In this document: piece by piece, positions 1-9,808 of the stretch
Layout of the letters: each line of letters begins with the position of its first letter
Numbering within the stretch: position 1 is the first letter of the stretch
Assembly: GCF_000612545.2 (NCBI RefSeq)
Contig: NZ_CP097800.1
Location: 2,725,001 to 2,789,000 of the forward strand
Source of the DNA: Streptomyces sp. PCS3-D2
GTDB lineage: Bacteria > Actinomycetota > Actinomycetes > Streptomycetales > Streptomycetaceae
Direction of reading: 5' to 3'
Length of the DNA stretch: 64,000 nucleotides
Notes under the pieces: generated by a model
Databases searched by the model: none
What the model was told of the DNA's origin: nothing
The model's input: the letters and a program-made list of their open reading frames with translations, nothing else
Position numbers and translations under genes: made by a program

Positions 1-677
1 ATCAGACCCATGTTCATCTCGCGCTGGAGCTCCGCGAGCAGGTCCATGACCTGGGCCTGGACGGTCACGTCGAGAGCCGTGGTGGGCTCGTCGGCGATGA
101 TCAGGTCCGGCTCCAGGGCCAGCGCCATGGCGATCATGATGCGCTGGCGCATACCGCCGGAGAACTGGTGCGGGTAGTCGCCCACGCGCGCCTTCGCGGC
201 GGGGATCTTCACGCGGTCCATGAGCTCGATGGCCTTGGCCTTCGAGTCCTTCTTGGACATGCCGCGGTGGACCCGGAACATCTCGCCGAGCTGGTCGCCC
301 ACCGAGTAGACCGGGTTCAGGGAGGACAGCGCGTCCTGGAAGATCATCGCCATCTTGTCGCCGCGGAGCTTGCGGCGCTCCTCGTCGGACATCTTGAGGA
401 TGTCCCTGCCGTGGAAGCGCACCTCGCCGCCCGCTACGCGCCCGGGCGGGCTGTCGAGGATGCCCATGATCGCCTGCGCGGTGACGGACTTGCCGGAGCC
501 CGACTCGCCGAGCACGGCGAGGGTCTCGCCGGCGCTGACGCTGTAGCTCACGCCGTTGACGGCCTTGGCGACCCCGTCACGGGTCTTGAACTCGACCTGG
601 AGGTTGTCCACCTCCAGCAGCGGCGTTGCGGACCCGCCGCCCGTCTCCGCAACGCTGAGAATCTCCGACGTCGTCAC
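1..677 (-). CDS. Peptide ABC importer ATP-binding protein, DppD/OppD type (partial, 3' end outside window)
   Basis: Cytoplasmic ATPase that powers import of di/oligopeptides with the two permeases just upstream. The visible 226 residues contain Walker A GESGSGKS (about 57-64), the Q-loop glutamine in MIFQD (about 114), the signature FSGGMRQR (about 172-179) and Walker B LIIADE (about 192-197), so the nucleotide-binding core is intact. FSGGMRQR is the form usual in OppD/DppD. The GTG at 677 is preferred because GAAGG lies about 8 nt upstream; an in-frame ATG at 719 exists but has no Shine-Dalgarno. It follows the permease by about 50 nt on the same strand, so it is in the operon. A partner DppF/OppF ATPase would be expected further left. 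Substrate specificity cannot be read from the sequence. Confidence 0.93.
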   Translation of the reverse strand, partial: MTTSEILSVAETGGGSATPLLEVDNLQVEFKTRDGVAKAVNGVSYSVSAGETLAVLGESGSGKSVTAQAIMGILDSPPGRVAGGEVRFHGRDILKMSDEERRKLRGDKMAMIFQDALSSLNPVYSVGDQLGEMFRVHRGMSKKDSKAKAIELMDRVKIPAAKARVGDYPHQFSGGMRQRIMIAMALALEPDLIIADEPTTALDVTVQAQVMDLLAELQREMNMGL

Positions 678-728
678 GCCGCCACCTTCGTCCTGCTTGC
701 TGATGTTGTCTCGGAGCATCGGGCGGCC

Positions 729-1652
729 CTACCGCAGCTTCGGGTCGAGCGCGTCGCGCAGGCCGTCGCCGACGAAGGCGAAGCCGAGCACGGTGACGAC
801 GACGAAGAGGCTCGGGTACAGCCACAGGTAGTCGTGGACCCCGATGAAGGCCTGCCCGGCCGCCAGCATGTTGCCCCACTCCGGCACGTCGACCGGGACA
901 CCGGCGCCGAGGAACGAGAGCGCCGCGACACCGATGATCGTGGTACCGACGTTGAACGTCGCGTAGACCAGGACCGGGGTCAGCGAGTTGGGCAGGATGT
1001 GGGTGCGGACGATCCGGCCGCCGCTGGCGCCGAGCGCCTTGGCCGCGTGGACGTAGTCCATCTCGCGCACCGACAGGATCGAGCTGCGCAGCAGTCGGGA
1101 GACGGTCGCCCACGAGAAGACCGCGAGCGAGATGATCACCGGGGTGATGCCGCGACCGGTGACGAGGATGATGACGACGGCGCCGATCATCAGCGGGAAC
1201 GCGAGGAAGACGTCCGCGACGCGCATGACGAGGGTGTCGGCGAAGCCGGCGAAGTAGCCGGCGATGGCGCCGAGGGCGACACCGATCAGCACGGCGAAGA
1301 AGATCGAGGCGAGGCCGACGAACATGGCCACGCGGGTACCGGCGATGAGGCGCGAGAACATGTCGCGGCCCAGGGCGTCGGTGCCCATCCAGTGCGTGCC
1401 GTTGGGCGACGCGAGGGTGTTCTCCAGGTCCTGCGCACCGGGGTCGAACGGCGTGAACATGTTGCCGAAGATCGCGGTGATGAACAGCAGACAGATGATC
1501 ACGAGACCGACGACGGCCAGCTTGTTCTGGACGAAGCGGTGGCGGATCTCGCCCCACTGGGTGAGCTGCTTGGGGGTTGCTTCGGGGGCGGCCGGGGTGG
1601 CCGGCACGGGGCTCTCGTCCCCGATCGCCGGGCTCTTGACGAGCTCAGACAT
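729..1652 (-). CDS. Peptide ABC importer permease, DppC/OppC type
   Basis: Inner-membrane permease of 307 residues, second channel subunit of the peptide importer. It has a soluble N-terminus of about 40 residues, a first membrane segment (KLAVVGLVIICLLFITAIF), the conserved HWMGTDALGRDMFSRL region typical of DppC, further membrane segments, and the EAA-type loop near REMDYVHAAKALGASGGRI that contacts the ATPase. The protein ends in DALDPKLR, as DppC proteins usually do. The ATG at 1652 is chosen because a perfect AAGGAGG lies 8 nt upstream; the frame stays open further upstream but would run into the preceding gene. It is 23 nt downstream of the DppB-type gene and 9 nt or about 50 nt before the ATPase, depending on the start used there. 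Confidence 0.95.
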   Translation of the reverse strand: MSELVKSPAIGDESPVPATPAAPEATPKQLTQWGEIRHRFVQNKLAVVGLVIICLLFITAIFGNMFTPFDPGAQDLENTLASPNGTHWMGTDALGRDMFSRLIAGTRVAMFVGLASIFFAVLIGVALGAIAGYFAGFADTLVMRVADVFLAFPLMIGAVVIILVTGRGITPVIISLAVFSWATVSRLLRSSILSVREMDYVHAAKALGASGGRIVRTHILPNSLTPVLVYATFNVGTTIIGVAALSFLGAGVPVDVPEWGNMLAAGQAFIGVHDYLWLYPSLFVVVTVLGFAFVGDGLRDALDPKLR

Positions 1653-1675
1653 GAGGAAATCCTCCTTGGGGGCGG

Positions 1676-2602
1676 TCAGCTGAGGCGGATACGCGGGTCG
1701 AGGGCCGCGTACAGCAGGTCCACGATGAGGCTGAGGACGACGAAGATGGCGACGCTGTAGGTCACCACACCGATCACGATCGGGTTGTTCTGCTGCTGGA
1801 TCGCCTGGACCAGTGCCAGACCGACACCGTCCCAGTTGAAGATCGCCTCGGTGATGAGCGCGCCACCGAGAAGTGCGCCGAACGAGATGCCCAGGTAGGT
1901 GACGACCGGGATGGAGGAGTTGCGGAGCACGTGCTTGAAGAGCACGCGGCGGCGCGGAAGTCCCTTGGCCACGGCGGTCTTCACGTAGTCGGCGCGCAGC
2001 ACCTCGAGCATCGTGCCGCGGGTGAGGCGCGCGACGAACGCGACGTCGGTGATGGCGAGGGTGATCGCGGGGAGGATCATGCCTTCGAGCTTGTCTCCAC
2101 CGAGCTGCGGGAACCACTGGAGTTCGACCGCGAACCACTTCATGAGCAGCATGCCGATCACGAACGTGGGGAAGCCCACCGCCATGGTCGTAAAGAATGT
2201 CGTGGCCATGTCCAAGATGCTGTATCTGTACAGGGCGGCAATGATGCCGACGCCCATACCGAACACCGTCACGAGGGCGATGGCCAGGAAGGCCAGCTTC
2301 GCGGTGTTCGCCAGCTTGGGGCCGAGGATCTCGGACACCTCGCGGCGCTGGATGAAGTCCTCGCCGAGGTCTCCGGTCGCGACCTTCGACACGTAGTTCA
2401 CATACTGCTCGGGCAGCGACTTGTCGAGCCCGTACCGCGCCTTGAGCTCCGCGACCACCGCTGGGTCGCGTGCCTTGTCGCTGCCTGCGATCGAGCCCAC
2501 GGGGTCACCGGGGAGAACGAACAGACAAGCGAACAGAACCATGGTCGCGCCTATGAGGACCACGACCATCTGCCCGAGGCGACGGGCGACGTACCTTCCC
2601 AT
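1676..2602 (-). CDS. Peptide ABC importer permease, DppB/OppB type
   Basis: Inner-membrane permease of 308 residues. It opens with MGRYVARRLGQMVVVLIGATMVLF, the usual DppB start: a short basic stretch followed by the first membrane helix. It then has the periplasmic RYGLDKSLPEQYVNYV region, and the EAA loop LEVLRADYVKTAVAKGLPRR at about residues 210-230. The C-terminus, LLYAALDPRIRLS, is typical of the family. It lies between the binding-protein gene (198 nt gap) and the DppC-type gene (23 nt), on the same strand, giving the classical order binding protein-B-C-D. The gap before it could hold an RNA processing or attenuation site, but no clear hairpin was identified. Confidence 0.95.
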   Translation of the reverse strand: MGRYVARRLGQMVVVLIGATMVLFACLFVLPGDPVGSIAGSDKARDPAVVAELKARYGLDKSLPEQYVNYVSKVATGDLGEDFIQRREVSEILGPKLANTAKLAFLAIALVTVFGMGVGIIAALYRYSILDMATTFFTTMAVGFPTFVIGMLLMKWFAVELQWFPQLGGDKLEGMILPAITLAITDVAFVARLTRGTMLEVLRADYVKTAVAKGLPRRRVLFKHVLRNSSIPVVTYLGISFGALLGGALITEAIFNWDGVGLALVQAIQQQNNPIVIGVVTYSVAIFVVLSLIVDLLYAALDPRIRLS

Positions 2603-2800
2603 GTTTGTGCCTCTCTACCTGGCCGCTTCTGGGAGCAGCGGCCTCCGGCCCGGTATACGGGCCGGCTCTCGGCCGGCGGGGATTGCCCGCGGATGTGAGG
2701 GGTGCCGAAGTAAAAACGGCCTGCCGAGCGGGGCCGCGGCCCACCGGTCACCCGGGGGCCGCGGCACGTTCGCTCCTGACGGATATACCGTCCGAACCGA

Positions 2801-4456
2801 TTACTTCTTGAGCGAGATCTTCTCGAGGATCGGGTCCTCGTTGAAGTTGATGTCGTCCAGACCGTTGAACTTGTCGGTCGCCATCAGGCGGAACTGGGAA
2901 CGGTTGAAGGTCGGGATGAGGGCCATGTCGTCCATGGCCATCTTCTCGGCCTGCTTGTACATCGCGATGCGCGCGGCCTCGTCCTTGGTGGCGCGGGCCG
3001 TGTCGATCAGCTTGTCGAACTCGGGGTTGTTGTAACGGACGCGGTTGTCACCGGTCACGTTGCCGTCCGCGTCCTTCGTCATCGAGGACGAGTGCAGCAG
3101 CGGGAACAGGAAGTTCTCCGGGGTCGGGTAGTCCGCGCCCCACGCGAAGCGGTAGACGCCGGTGGCGCCGGAACCCTGCTGCTCCTTGAGCATGCCCGGG
3201 AAGTCCTTGCCGTCCAGCTTGACCTTCACGCCGAGGACGTCCTCGAGCTGACGCGCGATGGCCTGGACCCACTCTTCGTGGCCCGCACCGGTGTTGAAGG
3301 AGAACTTGATCTCCGTACCCGGCTTCAGGCCGCCCTTCTCGGCGTGCTCCTTGGCCTTGGCGACGTCCTGCTTGAGGCAGGAGGTGCACAGGTCCTTCTG
3401 GTACGCCTTCGGGAACGACGGCGGCACGATGGTCGTCGACGGGGTCTGGAAGCCCTGGAAGACACCCTTGGCGATGGCCTGACGGTCGATCGCGTAGGAG
3501 ATCGCCAGACGGGCGTCCTTGTTGTTGGTCGGGCCGTTGTCACCGATCGGCAGAACGAAGTTCATGCCGCTGGTGTCCTTGGCGAACCACTTGTTCTGCG
3601 GCTTGAACTTCGCCTCGGCCGTCTTCAGCATCGGCGTCGGGATGTGCGCGTAGTCGAACGTGCCGGCCTGGAAGCCGTCGTACTCGAGCTGCTGCGCGGT
3701 CTTGTCGTTGAGGAGGGTGACCTGGACCTTGTCCAGCTTCGCCTTCTCCAGGCCGTAGTCGTCGTTGCGGACGAGGTTGATGGCCTTGTTGTGCTCCCAG
3801 CTGCCGTCCATCTTGAACGGACCGTTGCCGATGGGGGCCTCGCCGAACGCCTTGTCCTCTTCGCCGACCTTGGCGGCCTTCGGGACCGGGCTGTAGGCGG
3901 TGTGGGCCGTCTTCAGGACGAACTCACAGTCCGCCTTCTCCAGGTCCACCTTGAGGGTGTGCGGGTCCGGGGTGGCCACACCGGAGAAGGTCTTGGCCGA
4001 GCCGTCCTGCAGCTCCGCGTAGCCCTTGATGCCGGCGAAGTGGTACGCCACGTCGGACGCGGCGGCCTTGTGCGCGGAACGCGCCCAACCGCGGGCGAAC
4101 GCCTCGGCGTCCACGACCTCGCCGTTGGAGAACTTGGTGTCCGGCTTGATCTTGAAGGTCCACGAGGTGCAAGCCTCGTCCGAGGTCGCCGACTCGGCGA
4201 GCAGCGGCTCGGCCAGACCGTCGGGGGTGTTCCCGTACAGGCCGGTGAACAGGGCGTTCGACAGCAGGATGCCCGTGGACTCGTGGGCGCGCCCCGGGTC
4301 GATGGTGTCCGGCTCCGTGCTGCCCAGGCGGAACGTACCGCCGCCGGTAGCGCTGCCCTTGTCCTTGCTGTCACCGTCACCGCCGCCACAGGCGGTAGCG
4401 GCCAGGGCGACGACAACCGCGCCCACGACCCACTTGGCGCTCTTCGCACCGCGCAT
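2801..4456 (-). CDS. Peptide-binding lipoprotein of the ABC importer (SBP family 5)
   Basis: Extracellular solute-binding protein of 551 residues that delivers peptides to the downstream permeases. The N-terminus has basic residues, a hydrophobic stretch and the lipobox LAATAC, with the lipidated Cys at residue 23, followed by a Gly/Asp/Ser linker. The body shows the family-5 pattern, including FRLGSTEPDTIDPG near the start and a C-terminal YKQAEKMAMDDMALIPTFNRSQ segment. The ATG at 4456 is chosen because AGGAGG lies 8 nt upstream and it puts the lipobox at the right distance; the frame is open for another 39 codons upstream, but that would bury the signal peptide. It is the first gene of the operon, so the operon promoter is expected in the gap to its right. 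Confidence 0.95.
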   Translation of the reverse strand: MRGAKSAKWVVGAVVVALAATACGGGDGDSKDKGSATGGGTFRLGSTEPDTIDPGRAHESTGILLSNALFTGLYGNTPDGLAEPLLAESATSDEACTSWTFKIKPDTKFSNGEVVDAEAFARGWARSAHKAAASDVAYHFAGIKGYAELQDGSAKTFSGVATPDPHTLKVDLEKADCEFVLKTAHTAYSPVPKAAKVGEEDKAFGEAPIGNGPFKMDGSWEHNKAINLVRNDDYGLEKAKLDKVQVTLLNDKTAQQLEYDGFQAGTFDYAHIPTPMLKTAEAKFKPQNKWFAKDTSGMNFVLPIGDNGPTNNKDARLAISYAIDRQAIAKGVFQGFQTPSTTIVPPSFPKAYQKDLCTSCLKQDVAKAKEHAEKGGLKPGTEIKFSFNTGAGHEEWVQAIARQLEDVLGVKVKLDGKDFPGMLKEQQGSGATGVYRFAWGADYPTPENFLFPLLHSSSMTKDADGNVTGDNRVRYNNPEFDKLIDTARATKDEAARIAMYKQAEKMAMDDMALIPTFNRSQFRLMATDKFNGLDDINFNEDPILEKISLKK

Positions 4457-4637
4457 GGGTTTCCTCCTCATGAGTCCACTGATCGACTTGAGGGGCATGA
4501 AAACCTCGCCGACACCCCTGACGGCGAGTGGTTTCCTGCCCATAGTGTGCTCGTGAGTCGGCGCGATCCCCACATCGCGTGACCCATTGACCCGAGCTCA
4601 ATGGAGCCATCCTCAAGTACGGCCAGGCCGTAAACCA

Positions 4638-4647
4638 CACTTAAGTG
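4638..4647. promoter_or_regulatory. Palindrome CACTTAAGTG upstream of peptide importer
   Basis: Perfect 10-bp palindrome in an AT-richer stretch about 180 nt upstream of the binding-protein start. Its position fits an operator or upstream activator site, but no regulator can be named. Confidence 0.3.
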
Positions 4648-4804
4648 GTCTCGTTTTCACAACATCGATCCGCGGCAGAAACCCGAAATCCGGACAAACG
4701 GATAGGAGACAGACACGTGCGAAACGGACGGTTGGCTCATCATCCGGAGTGTCACGGTCGGTATGCGGACACGTGAACACAAAAATCCGCTTGACGTACG
4801 CGAA

Positions 4805-4843
4805 CAGCCCCTCCCCCCACGGAGTCCGTGAGAGGAGGGGCTG
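4805..4843 (-). terminator. Hairpin terminator downstream of typA
   Basis: CAGCCCCTCC (4805-4814) pairs perfectly with GGAGGGGCTG (4834-4843), and the loop holds a second small stem, CACGG/CCGTG (4818-4822 with 4826-4830). It lies about 85 nt after the typA stop codon. As usual in Streptomyces there is no strong U-tract. Confidence 0.6.
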
Positions 4844-4865
4844 CTGCTTCTCCCGGCCCTGACGG

Positions 4866-4887
4866 CCGGCCGCGCAGGCGCGGCCGG
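4866..4887 (-). terminator. Second hairpin downstream of typA
   Basis: CCGGCCGCGC (4866-4875) pairs with GCGCGGCCGG (4878-4887) around a 2-nt centre. It lies between the typA stop and the larger hairpin, so the two may act as a tandem terminator. Confidence 0.45.
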
Positions 4888-4928
4888 TGCCCGGGCAAAC
4901 CCCGGGACCGGCCGCCTGAACGCGGTTG

Positions 4929-6833
4929 TTACTTGGCGGACTTGGCCCGCGACGCGGTGCGCGAGCGCTCCTTCTGGTCCAGCACGACCTTGCGGATGCG
5001 CACGGCCTCCGGGGTCACCTCGACGCACTCGTCGTCGCGGCAGAACTCCAGGGACTGCTCCAGGGAGAGCTTGCGCGGCGGGACGATCGCCTCGAAGGTG
5101 TCGGCGGAGGAGGAGCGCATGTTGGTGAGCTTCTTCTCCTTGGTGATGTTCACGTCCATGTCGTCGGAGCGCGAGTTCTCGCCGACGATCATGCCCTCGT
5201 ACACCTCGGTGCCGGGGTCGGTGAACAGCACGCCGCGCTCCTGGAGGTTGGTCATCGCGAACGCGGTGACCGCACCGGCGCGGTCGGCGACCAGGGAGCC
5301 GTTGTTGCGGGTGACCAGCTGGCCGAACCACGGCTCGTGACCCTCGTGGATGGAGTGGCCGATGCCGGTGCCGCGGGTCTGCGTCAGGAACTCCGTACGG
5401 AAGCCGATGAGGCCACGGGACGGAACGACGAACTCCATGCGGACCCAGCCGGAGCCGTGGTTGGACATGTTGTCCATGCGGCCCTTGCGGACACCCATGA
5501 GCTGCGTGACGGCGCCCATGTGCTCCTCGGGCACGTCGATCGTCATGCGCTCGACCGGCTCGTGCACCTTGCCGTCGATCTCGCGGGTGACGACCTGCGG
5601 CTTGCCGATGGTCAGCTCGAAGCCCTCGCGGCGCATCTGCTCGACGAGGATCGCCAGCGCGAGCTCACCGCGGCCCTGGACCTCCCAGGCGTCCGGGCGG
5701 TCGGTGTCGAGCACGCGCAGCGAGACGTTGCCGATCAGCTCGCGGTCGAGGCGGTCCTTGACCTGGCGGGCGGTGACCTTGCGGTCCTTGACGGCGGACT
5801 TGGCGTCCGCGCCCTTGCCCGTGCCGCCGCGGCCGACCAGCGGGGAGGTGTTGGTGCCGATGACCATGGAGATGGCCGGCTCGTCCACCGTGATCAGCGG
5901 CAGCGCGATCGGGTTCTCCGGGTCGGCCAGGGTCTCGCCGATCATGATGTCGGGGATACCGGCGACGGCGCAGATGTCACCGGGGCCGGCGACCTCGGCC
6001 GGCTTGCGGGTGAGCGCCTCGGTCATCATCAGCTCGGTGATGCGGACGTTGGAGATGGTGCCGTCACGCTTGATCCACGCGACCGTCTGGCCCTTGCGCA
6101 GCTCGCCCTGCTCGACGCGCAGCAGCGCGATGCGGCCGAGGAAGTTGTCGGCGTCGAGGTTGGTGACGTGCGCCTGGAGCGGGGCCTCCTCGTCGTACGT
6201 CGGGGCCGGGACGTGCTCCAGGATCGTGGAGAAGAACGGCTCCAGGTTCTCGCTGTCGGCGGGGACGGTGCCGTCCTCCGGCTTGGTCAGCGAGGCGATG
6301 CCGTCACGGCCGCAGGCGTAGACGATCGGGAACTCGATCTGGTCCTCGTCGGCGTCCAGGTCCAGGAACAGGTCGTAGGTCTCGTTGACGACCTCGTCGA
6401 TCCGGGAGTCCGGGCGGTCCGTCTTGTTGATGCAGAGGATGACGGGCATCCGGGCCTGGAGGGCCTTGCGCAGGACGAAGCGGGTCTGCGGCAGCGGACC
6501 CTCCGAGGCGTCCACCAGGAGGACGACGGCGTCGACCATCGACAGACCGCGCTCGACCTCGCCACCGAAGTCGGCGTGGCCGGGGGTGTCGATGATGTTG
6601 ATCGTGATCGGGGCCCCGCCGTCCTTGGGGTGATACTTCACCGCCGTGTTCTTGGCGAGGATCGTGATGCCCTTCTCACGCTCCAGGTCGTTCGAGTCCA
6701 TCATGCGGTCGTCGAGCTGCTGGTGGGCGGCGAAGGCACCGGCCTGCTTGAGCATGGCGTCGACGATGGTCGTCTTGCCATGGTCGACGTGGGCGACGAT
6801 GGCGACGTTACGGATGTCGTGGCGCGTGGGCAC
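4929..6833 (-). CDS. typA: Ribosome-associated GTPase TypA/BipA
   Basis: Translational GTPase of 634 residues that binds the ribosome and supports growth under stress. The G domain starts at once: AHVDHGKT (about residues 14-21, G1), then [12 protein letters not shown] (G3) and [11 protein letters not shown] (G4). EF-G-like domains follow, and the C-terminus carries the TypA-specific region ([25 protein letters not shown] is a family hallmark). Length fits the family (about 600-640). The GTG at 6833 is used because it begins [18 protein letters not shown], the conserved N-terminus, with GGGAGAAG about 9 nt upstream; the open frame reaches 6968 but the extension is unlike the family. Hairpins on both sides suggest it is transcribed alone. 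Confidence 0.96.
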   Translation of the reverse strand: MPTRHDIRNVAIVAHVDHGKTTIVDAMLKQAGAFAAHQQLDDRMMDSNDLEREKGITILAKNTAVKYHPKDGGAPITINIIDTPGHADFGGEVERGLSMVDAVVLLVDASEGPLPQTRFVLRKALQARMPVILCINKTDRPDSRIDEVVNETYDLFLDLDADEDQIEFPIVYACGRDGIASLTKPEDGTVPADSENLEPFFSTILEHVPAPTYDEEAPLQAHVTNLDADNFLGRIALLRVEQGELRKGQTVAWIKRDGTISNVRITELMMTEALTRKPAEVAGPGDICAVAGIPDIMIGETLADPENPIALPLITVDEPAISMVIGTNTSPLVGRGGTGKGADAKSAVKDRKVTARQVKDRLDRELIGNVSLRVLDTDRPDAWEVQGRGELALAILVEQMRREGFELTIGKPQVVTREIDGKVHEPVERMTIDVPEEHMGAVTQLMGVRKGRMDNMSNHGSGWVRMEFVVPSRGLIGFRTEFLTQTRGTGIGHSIHEGHEPWFGQLVTRNNGSLVADRAGAVTAFAMTNLQERGVLFTDPGTEVYEGMIVGENSRSDDMDVNITKEKKLTNMRSSSADTFEAIVPPRKLSLEQSLEFCRDDECVEVTPEAVRIRKVVLDQKERSRTASRAKSAK

Positions 6834-7060
6834 TTCGGCGCTTCTCCCGGGATCGTGGATGGCGTCACGTACGGCCTGGCACGCGCGCCTCGACCGGGCG
6901 AAAACCTGCCACGGCCTTACCCCATGGTACGTCGAATGGCGGGAACCGCCTGCCGGGGGGTCTGTCAAGAGGCCGGAGGAATGAGCACGGCCGAGCGCGA
7001 GGTGGGGTGCCCGGACCGCCGTTCCTGCCGGAAATCATGCGGGTCAACGGGTATCCACGA

Positions 7061-7090
7061 CCTTGCCCGCCGGAGTTCCGGCGGGCAAGG
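7061..7090 (-). terminator. Hairpin terminator downstream of the LpqW-like gene
   Basis: CCTTGCCCGCCGGA (7061-7074) and TCCGGCGGGCAAGG (7077-7090) form a perfect 14-bp stem. It lies about 80 nt after the stop of the LpqW-like gene and before typA, so the two genes are probably separate transcripts. The rest of the 334-nt gap (6834-7167) holds no gene that I can see; it must contain the typA promoter. Confidence 0.7.
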
Positions 7091-7167
7091 GACTTGAGTC
7101 ACATCTGAGGTTGCACCCCGCGGGTCAACCTGACAGGAACCGCTTTGTCACCACATCTTCGCCAGGG

Positions 7168-9459
7168 CTACTTCTTCTTGTCCTTGGCGGTCGGCGCCTT
7201 CTTCCAGCCGATGTCCTGGTAGCGGGGGGCTCCGAGGCCGAAGGCGCCGGCGTTGACGAGGCCGGGCCTGACGGCCACCAGCTCCGGGCGCTGGAAGAGC
7301 GGGATGGATCCGGCCGCCGCCCAGATCCGGGCGTCGGCCTTGCGCACCAGCTCGCGGGACCGCGCCTCGTCCAGCTCCCCGAGAGCCTGGTCGAACAACT
7401 GGTCGATGTGGTCGGTGCCGACCCTCGTGTAGTTCTGCTCGACGAGGAGCGAGCCGTCCGCCGCCGGCTCCGGCTTGGCGAAGATCGGCCGGGCGTCGGT
7501 GGCGGGGAAGGCCGTGGCCGGCCAGGAGTACAGGGCCAGGTCGTACTGGCCCGATGCGATGTGGTCCTTGAAGAAGCTGTCGTCGGCCACCTTGGTCGTC
7601 TCGGTGTTCACCCCGAGCTTGCGGAGCGTCTCGGAGATCCGCTCGCCGACCGTGCGCAGGGACTCCGAGCCGGGGCCGGCCGGGAGGACGAAGCGCAGGG
7701 TGAGCGCCTTGCCGTCCTTGGCGAGCATGTTGCCCGAGGTGCGGGTGGCCTGCTTGGCCGGGGCCGGCGAGCCCTTGGCCGGGTCGGCCGCGTCGCCGTC
7801 CCGGGCCGGGCTGCGCTTGCCGTCGTCGGCCACGGAGCGGGCGTGGGCCGCCTGGGCCAGGAGGGAGGCCTGCTGCTGGGCGCCGAAGGGGGCGGGGGCC
7901 AGCACCGGCGAGACACGGTCCCGGTCGTCTCCGGCCGCGGTGGTGTCGGCGCCGGCGGCCTGCGGCCGGTCTCCGTTGGCCCCGTCGTCCTGGCCCACGA
8001 TGTAGAGGCCGTCGTTCCCGGTGCCCGGGCCCGCGGGCGTCTTGCCGTCGTCCTGCGGGGCGCTCTCCGGGCCCGCCTTGGCACCGGCCGGCTCGGTGAT
8101 CTTGCCGCCGCGGCGCCAGCCGGCGTCGGCGAGGAGGGCCTGGGCCGCCTTGGCGTCCTGGCCGCCGAGGGCGTCGCTGTTGTCGGCGTACGCCTGCTGC
8201 CCGGCCAGGGCCACGTGGCTGCCGACCGGCTTCGCGGGCAGGCCGAGCGGTCCCAGCACGAGGTCGGCCAGCGCCTGGCGGTCCAGGGCGCGGGCCACCG
8301 CCCGGCGCACCCGTTCGTCCGCCAGCGGGCCGGACGCCCCGTTCATCGCCAGCTGCGTGTAGGCCGGCTCCAGGGACTTGCGGACCGTGAAGCCTCGCAG
8401 GCCCTTCTGCTCGTCCGCGTACCGCTTCACCGACTCGGCGTGCTTGGCGCGGTTCTCCTGCTCCTGCTCCGCCTTCTCCTCGTCCGTACCGAAGGCGGTC
8501 GCCCACGACAGCGTGGCCTGCGCCGGGGTCATCGCCGCGCCCGGACCGTGCGCCGGGGCCCCGCCCGCACCGGCACCGCCCTTGCCGGAGGCGTCCCGGT
8601 GGGCCAGGGCGATGCGGTCGGCTCCCGAACGGTCGATCTCCGCCAGATCGAGCTTCCCGGCAGCCAGCGCCGCGGGGCGGCCGGCCCGGGGCACCGCCGT
8701 CAGGACCAGCGTGTCCAGCTTGGCCTGCTTCCCCCACCAGCGTGGGTTGCGGGTCAGGGCGACGGTCCCGGTCTTCTTGTCGATCGCCCCGAGCCCGAAG
8801 GGGCCGGCGGTGGCCTTGAGCGCGCCGCGGGCACCCTCGTTGAAGGCGTCCGGGGTACCCATGACCTGCTTGGGGTAGAGCGGCGAGAACAGCGAGCGCC
8901 AGTCGGCGTACGGCTTGCCGAAGGTGACCCTGACCTCCAGGTCGGTCTTGCCCCTCTCGATCTTCTCGATGCGTTCGTAGCCGGCGTTGCGCGCCGTCCA
9001 GTAGGCCGAGTCCTTGCCGTTCAGGGCGCGCCACTGGGCCACGAAGTCGGGTGCGCCGATCTCCCGCCCGTCGCTCCACACGGCCTGCTGGTTCAGCTTG
9101 TACAGGACGACCTGCTTGGGCTCCCGCTCGATGACCTCGGCCTTCTCCAGGTAGTCGGGATTGGCCACCGGTCGCCCCTTGGCGTCCAGCACGAAAAGGT
9201 GCGGCAGCACGGCACCCGCGATCCTGCTCGTGGCGGCGTCCGCGTCGGCCTGGAAGGCGTTGAGGGTGTCCGGGAGGGCGTCCACCGCCCACCGCAGCAC
9301 GCCCCCGTCGGCGACCTTGTCGCGGGTGGTCGTCGCGATGTCCTGCCCTGCGGCGGCCGGGCCGCCCTCGTCGTCACCCGCGCCGCAGCCCGTGAGCAGC
9401 GGCAGTGCGAGGACTCCCGAGGTCAGGAGCGCCAAGGACCTGCGCCTTCTCTGGGACAT
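7168..9459 (-). CDS. LpqW-like lipoprotein of the SBP-5 family, orphan
   Basis: Lipid-anchored protein of 763 residues with a signal peptide and lipobox LLTGC (Cys25). It has the family-5 solute-binding fold but no permease or ATPase genes beside it. In mycobacteria the similar protein LpqW is encoded beside typA and acts in phosphatidylinositol-mannoside/lipoglycan metabolism rather than transport. The same neighbourhood here supports an LpqW relationship, but that is inference. Unusual are two long low-complexity inserts: a Gly/Ala-rich one (about residues 300-325) and a longer Ala/Asp/Gly/Pro-rich one (about 455-580), which make it larger than ordinary binding proteins. The ATG at 9459 has GGAGG 8 nt upstream. 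A plain orphan peptide-binding protein is the alternative. Confidence 0.85.
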   Translation of the reverse strand: MSQRRRRSLALLTSGVLALPLLTGCGAGDDEGGPAAAGQDIATTTRDKVADGGVLRWAVDALPDTLNAFQADADAATSRIAGAVLPHLFVLDAKGRPVANPDYLEKAEVIEREPKQVVLYKLNQQAVWSDGREIGAPDFVAQWRALNGKDSAYWTARNAGYERIEKIERGKTDLEVRVTFGKPYADWRSLFSPLYPKQVMGTPDAFNEGARGALKATAGPFGLGAIDKKTGTVALTRNPRWWGKQAKLDTLVLTAVPRAGRPAALAAGKLDLAEIDRSGADRIALAHRDASGKGGAGAGGAPAHGPGAAMTPAQATLSWATAFGTDEEKAEQEQENRAKHAESVKRYADEQKGLRGFTVRKSLEPAYTQLAMNGASGPLADERVRRAVARALDRQALADLVLGPLGLPAKPVGSHVALAGQQAYADNSDALGGQDAKAAQALLADAGWRRGGKITEPAGAKAGPESAPQDDGKTPAGPGTGNDGLYIVGQDDGANGDRPQAAGADTTAAGDDRDRVSPVLAPAPFGAQQQASLLAQAAHARSVADDGKRSPARDGDAADPAKGSPAPAKQATRTSGNMLAKDGKALTLRFVLPAGPGSESLRTVGERISETLRKLGVNTETTKVADDSFFKDHIASGQYDLALYSWPATAFPATDARPIFAKPEPAADGSLLVEQNYTRVGTDHIDQLFDQALGELDEARSRELVRKADARIWAAAGSIPLFQRPELVAVRPGLVNAGAFGLGAPRYQDIGWKKAPTAKDKKK

Positions 9460-9808
9460 GGGTGGTACCTCCGGGGCGGGGCTTGGGGGAAGCGTGATCA
9501 CGTTCGGCGGTATATGGAGCTGATCACACCGGTTGCCGGAATCCACTGAAATCGACGGCACTGCGCGCCCTCCGCAGCCGCCTCTCGCCACGCCGCGAAC
9601 CCCACCCGTGCGGACCAATCCCGTCGGCACGGCATGGGGGGCGTTCCCCCGGACGGGGGAAGAGAATGGGTGGCAGGGAGGGGCGCACAGTTCACGCCTG
9701 CGCGCCCGCAATCGCTGCACGTCCCTTCACAAGGGGGGACGCGAAGCGCGACACTCGCAGGCGCACATGAGCGTTGCCACCGCACCCTGGCGGAAATGAG
9801 GGCAAATC
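9460..9808. other. Divergent intergenic region (LpqW-like / small coiled-coil gene)
   Basis: A 349-nt gap without a credible gene. It must hold the divergent promoters of the LpqW-like gene (left) and the small coiled-coil/sdh genes (right). The palindrome CGTGATCACG (9493-9502) and a second TGATCA (9521-9526) flank an AT-rich patch with TATAT, which could be a regulatory site of the LpqW-like gene. Confidence 0.35.

Larger units (their letters stand above)
4457..4928. other. Intergenic region upstream of the peptide importer operon
   Basis: A 472-nt gap with no convincing gene. The part from about 4600 to 4790 is clearly less GC-rich than the coding DNA around it, as expected for a promoter region of the leftward importer operon. 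It contains a perfect 10-bp palindrome, CACTTAAGTG, at 4638-4647. The right part carries two hairpins downstream of typA (4805-4843 and 4866-4887). I could not fix -35/-10 boxes with confidence. Confidence 0.5.

Noticed and set aside
4926-7097. Long open frame on the plus strand across typA
   Set aside because: Its translation is rich in Val/Asp/Leu/Gly/Arg repeats with no motifs, and the minus strand encodes a complete, unmistakable TypA. Such antisense frames are a by-product of high GC.
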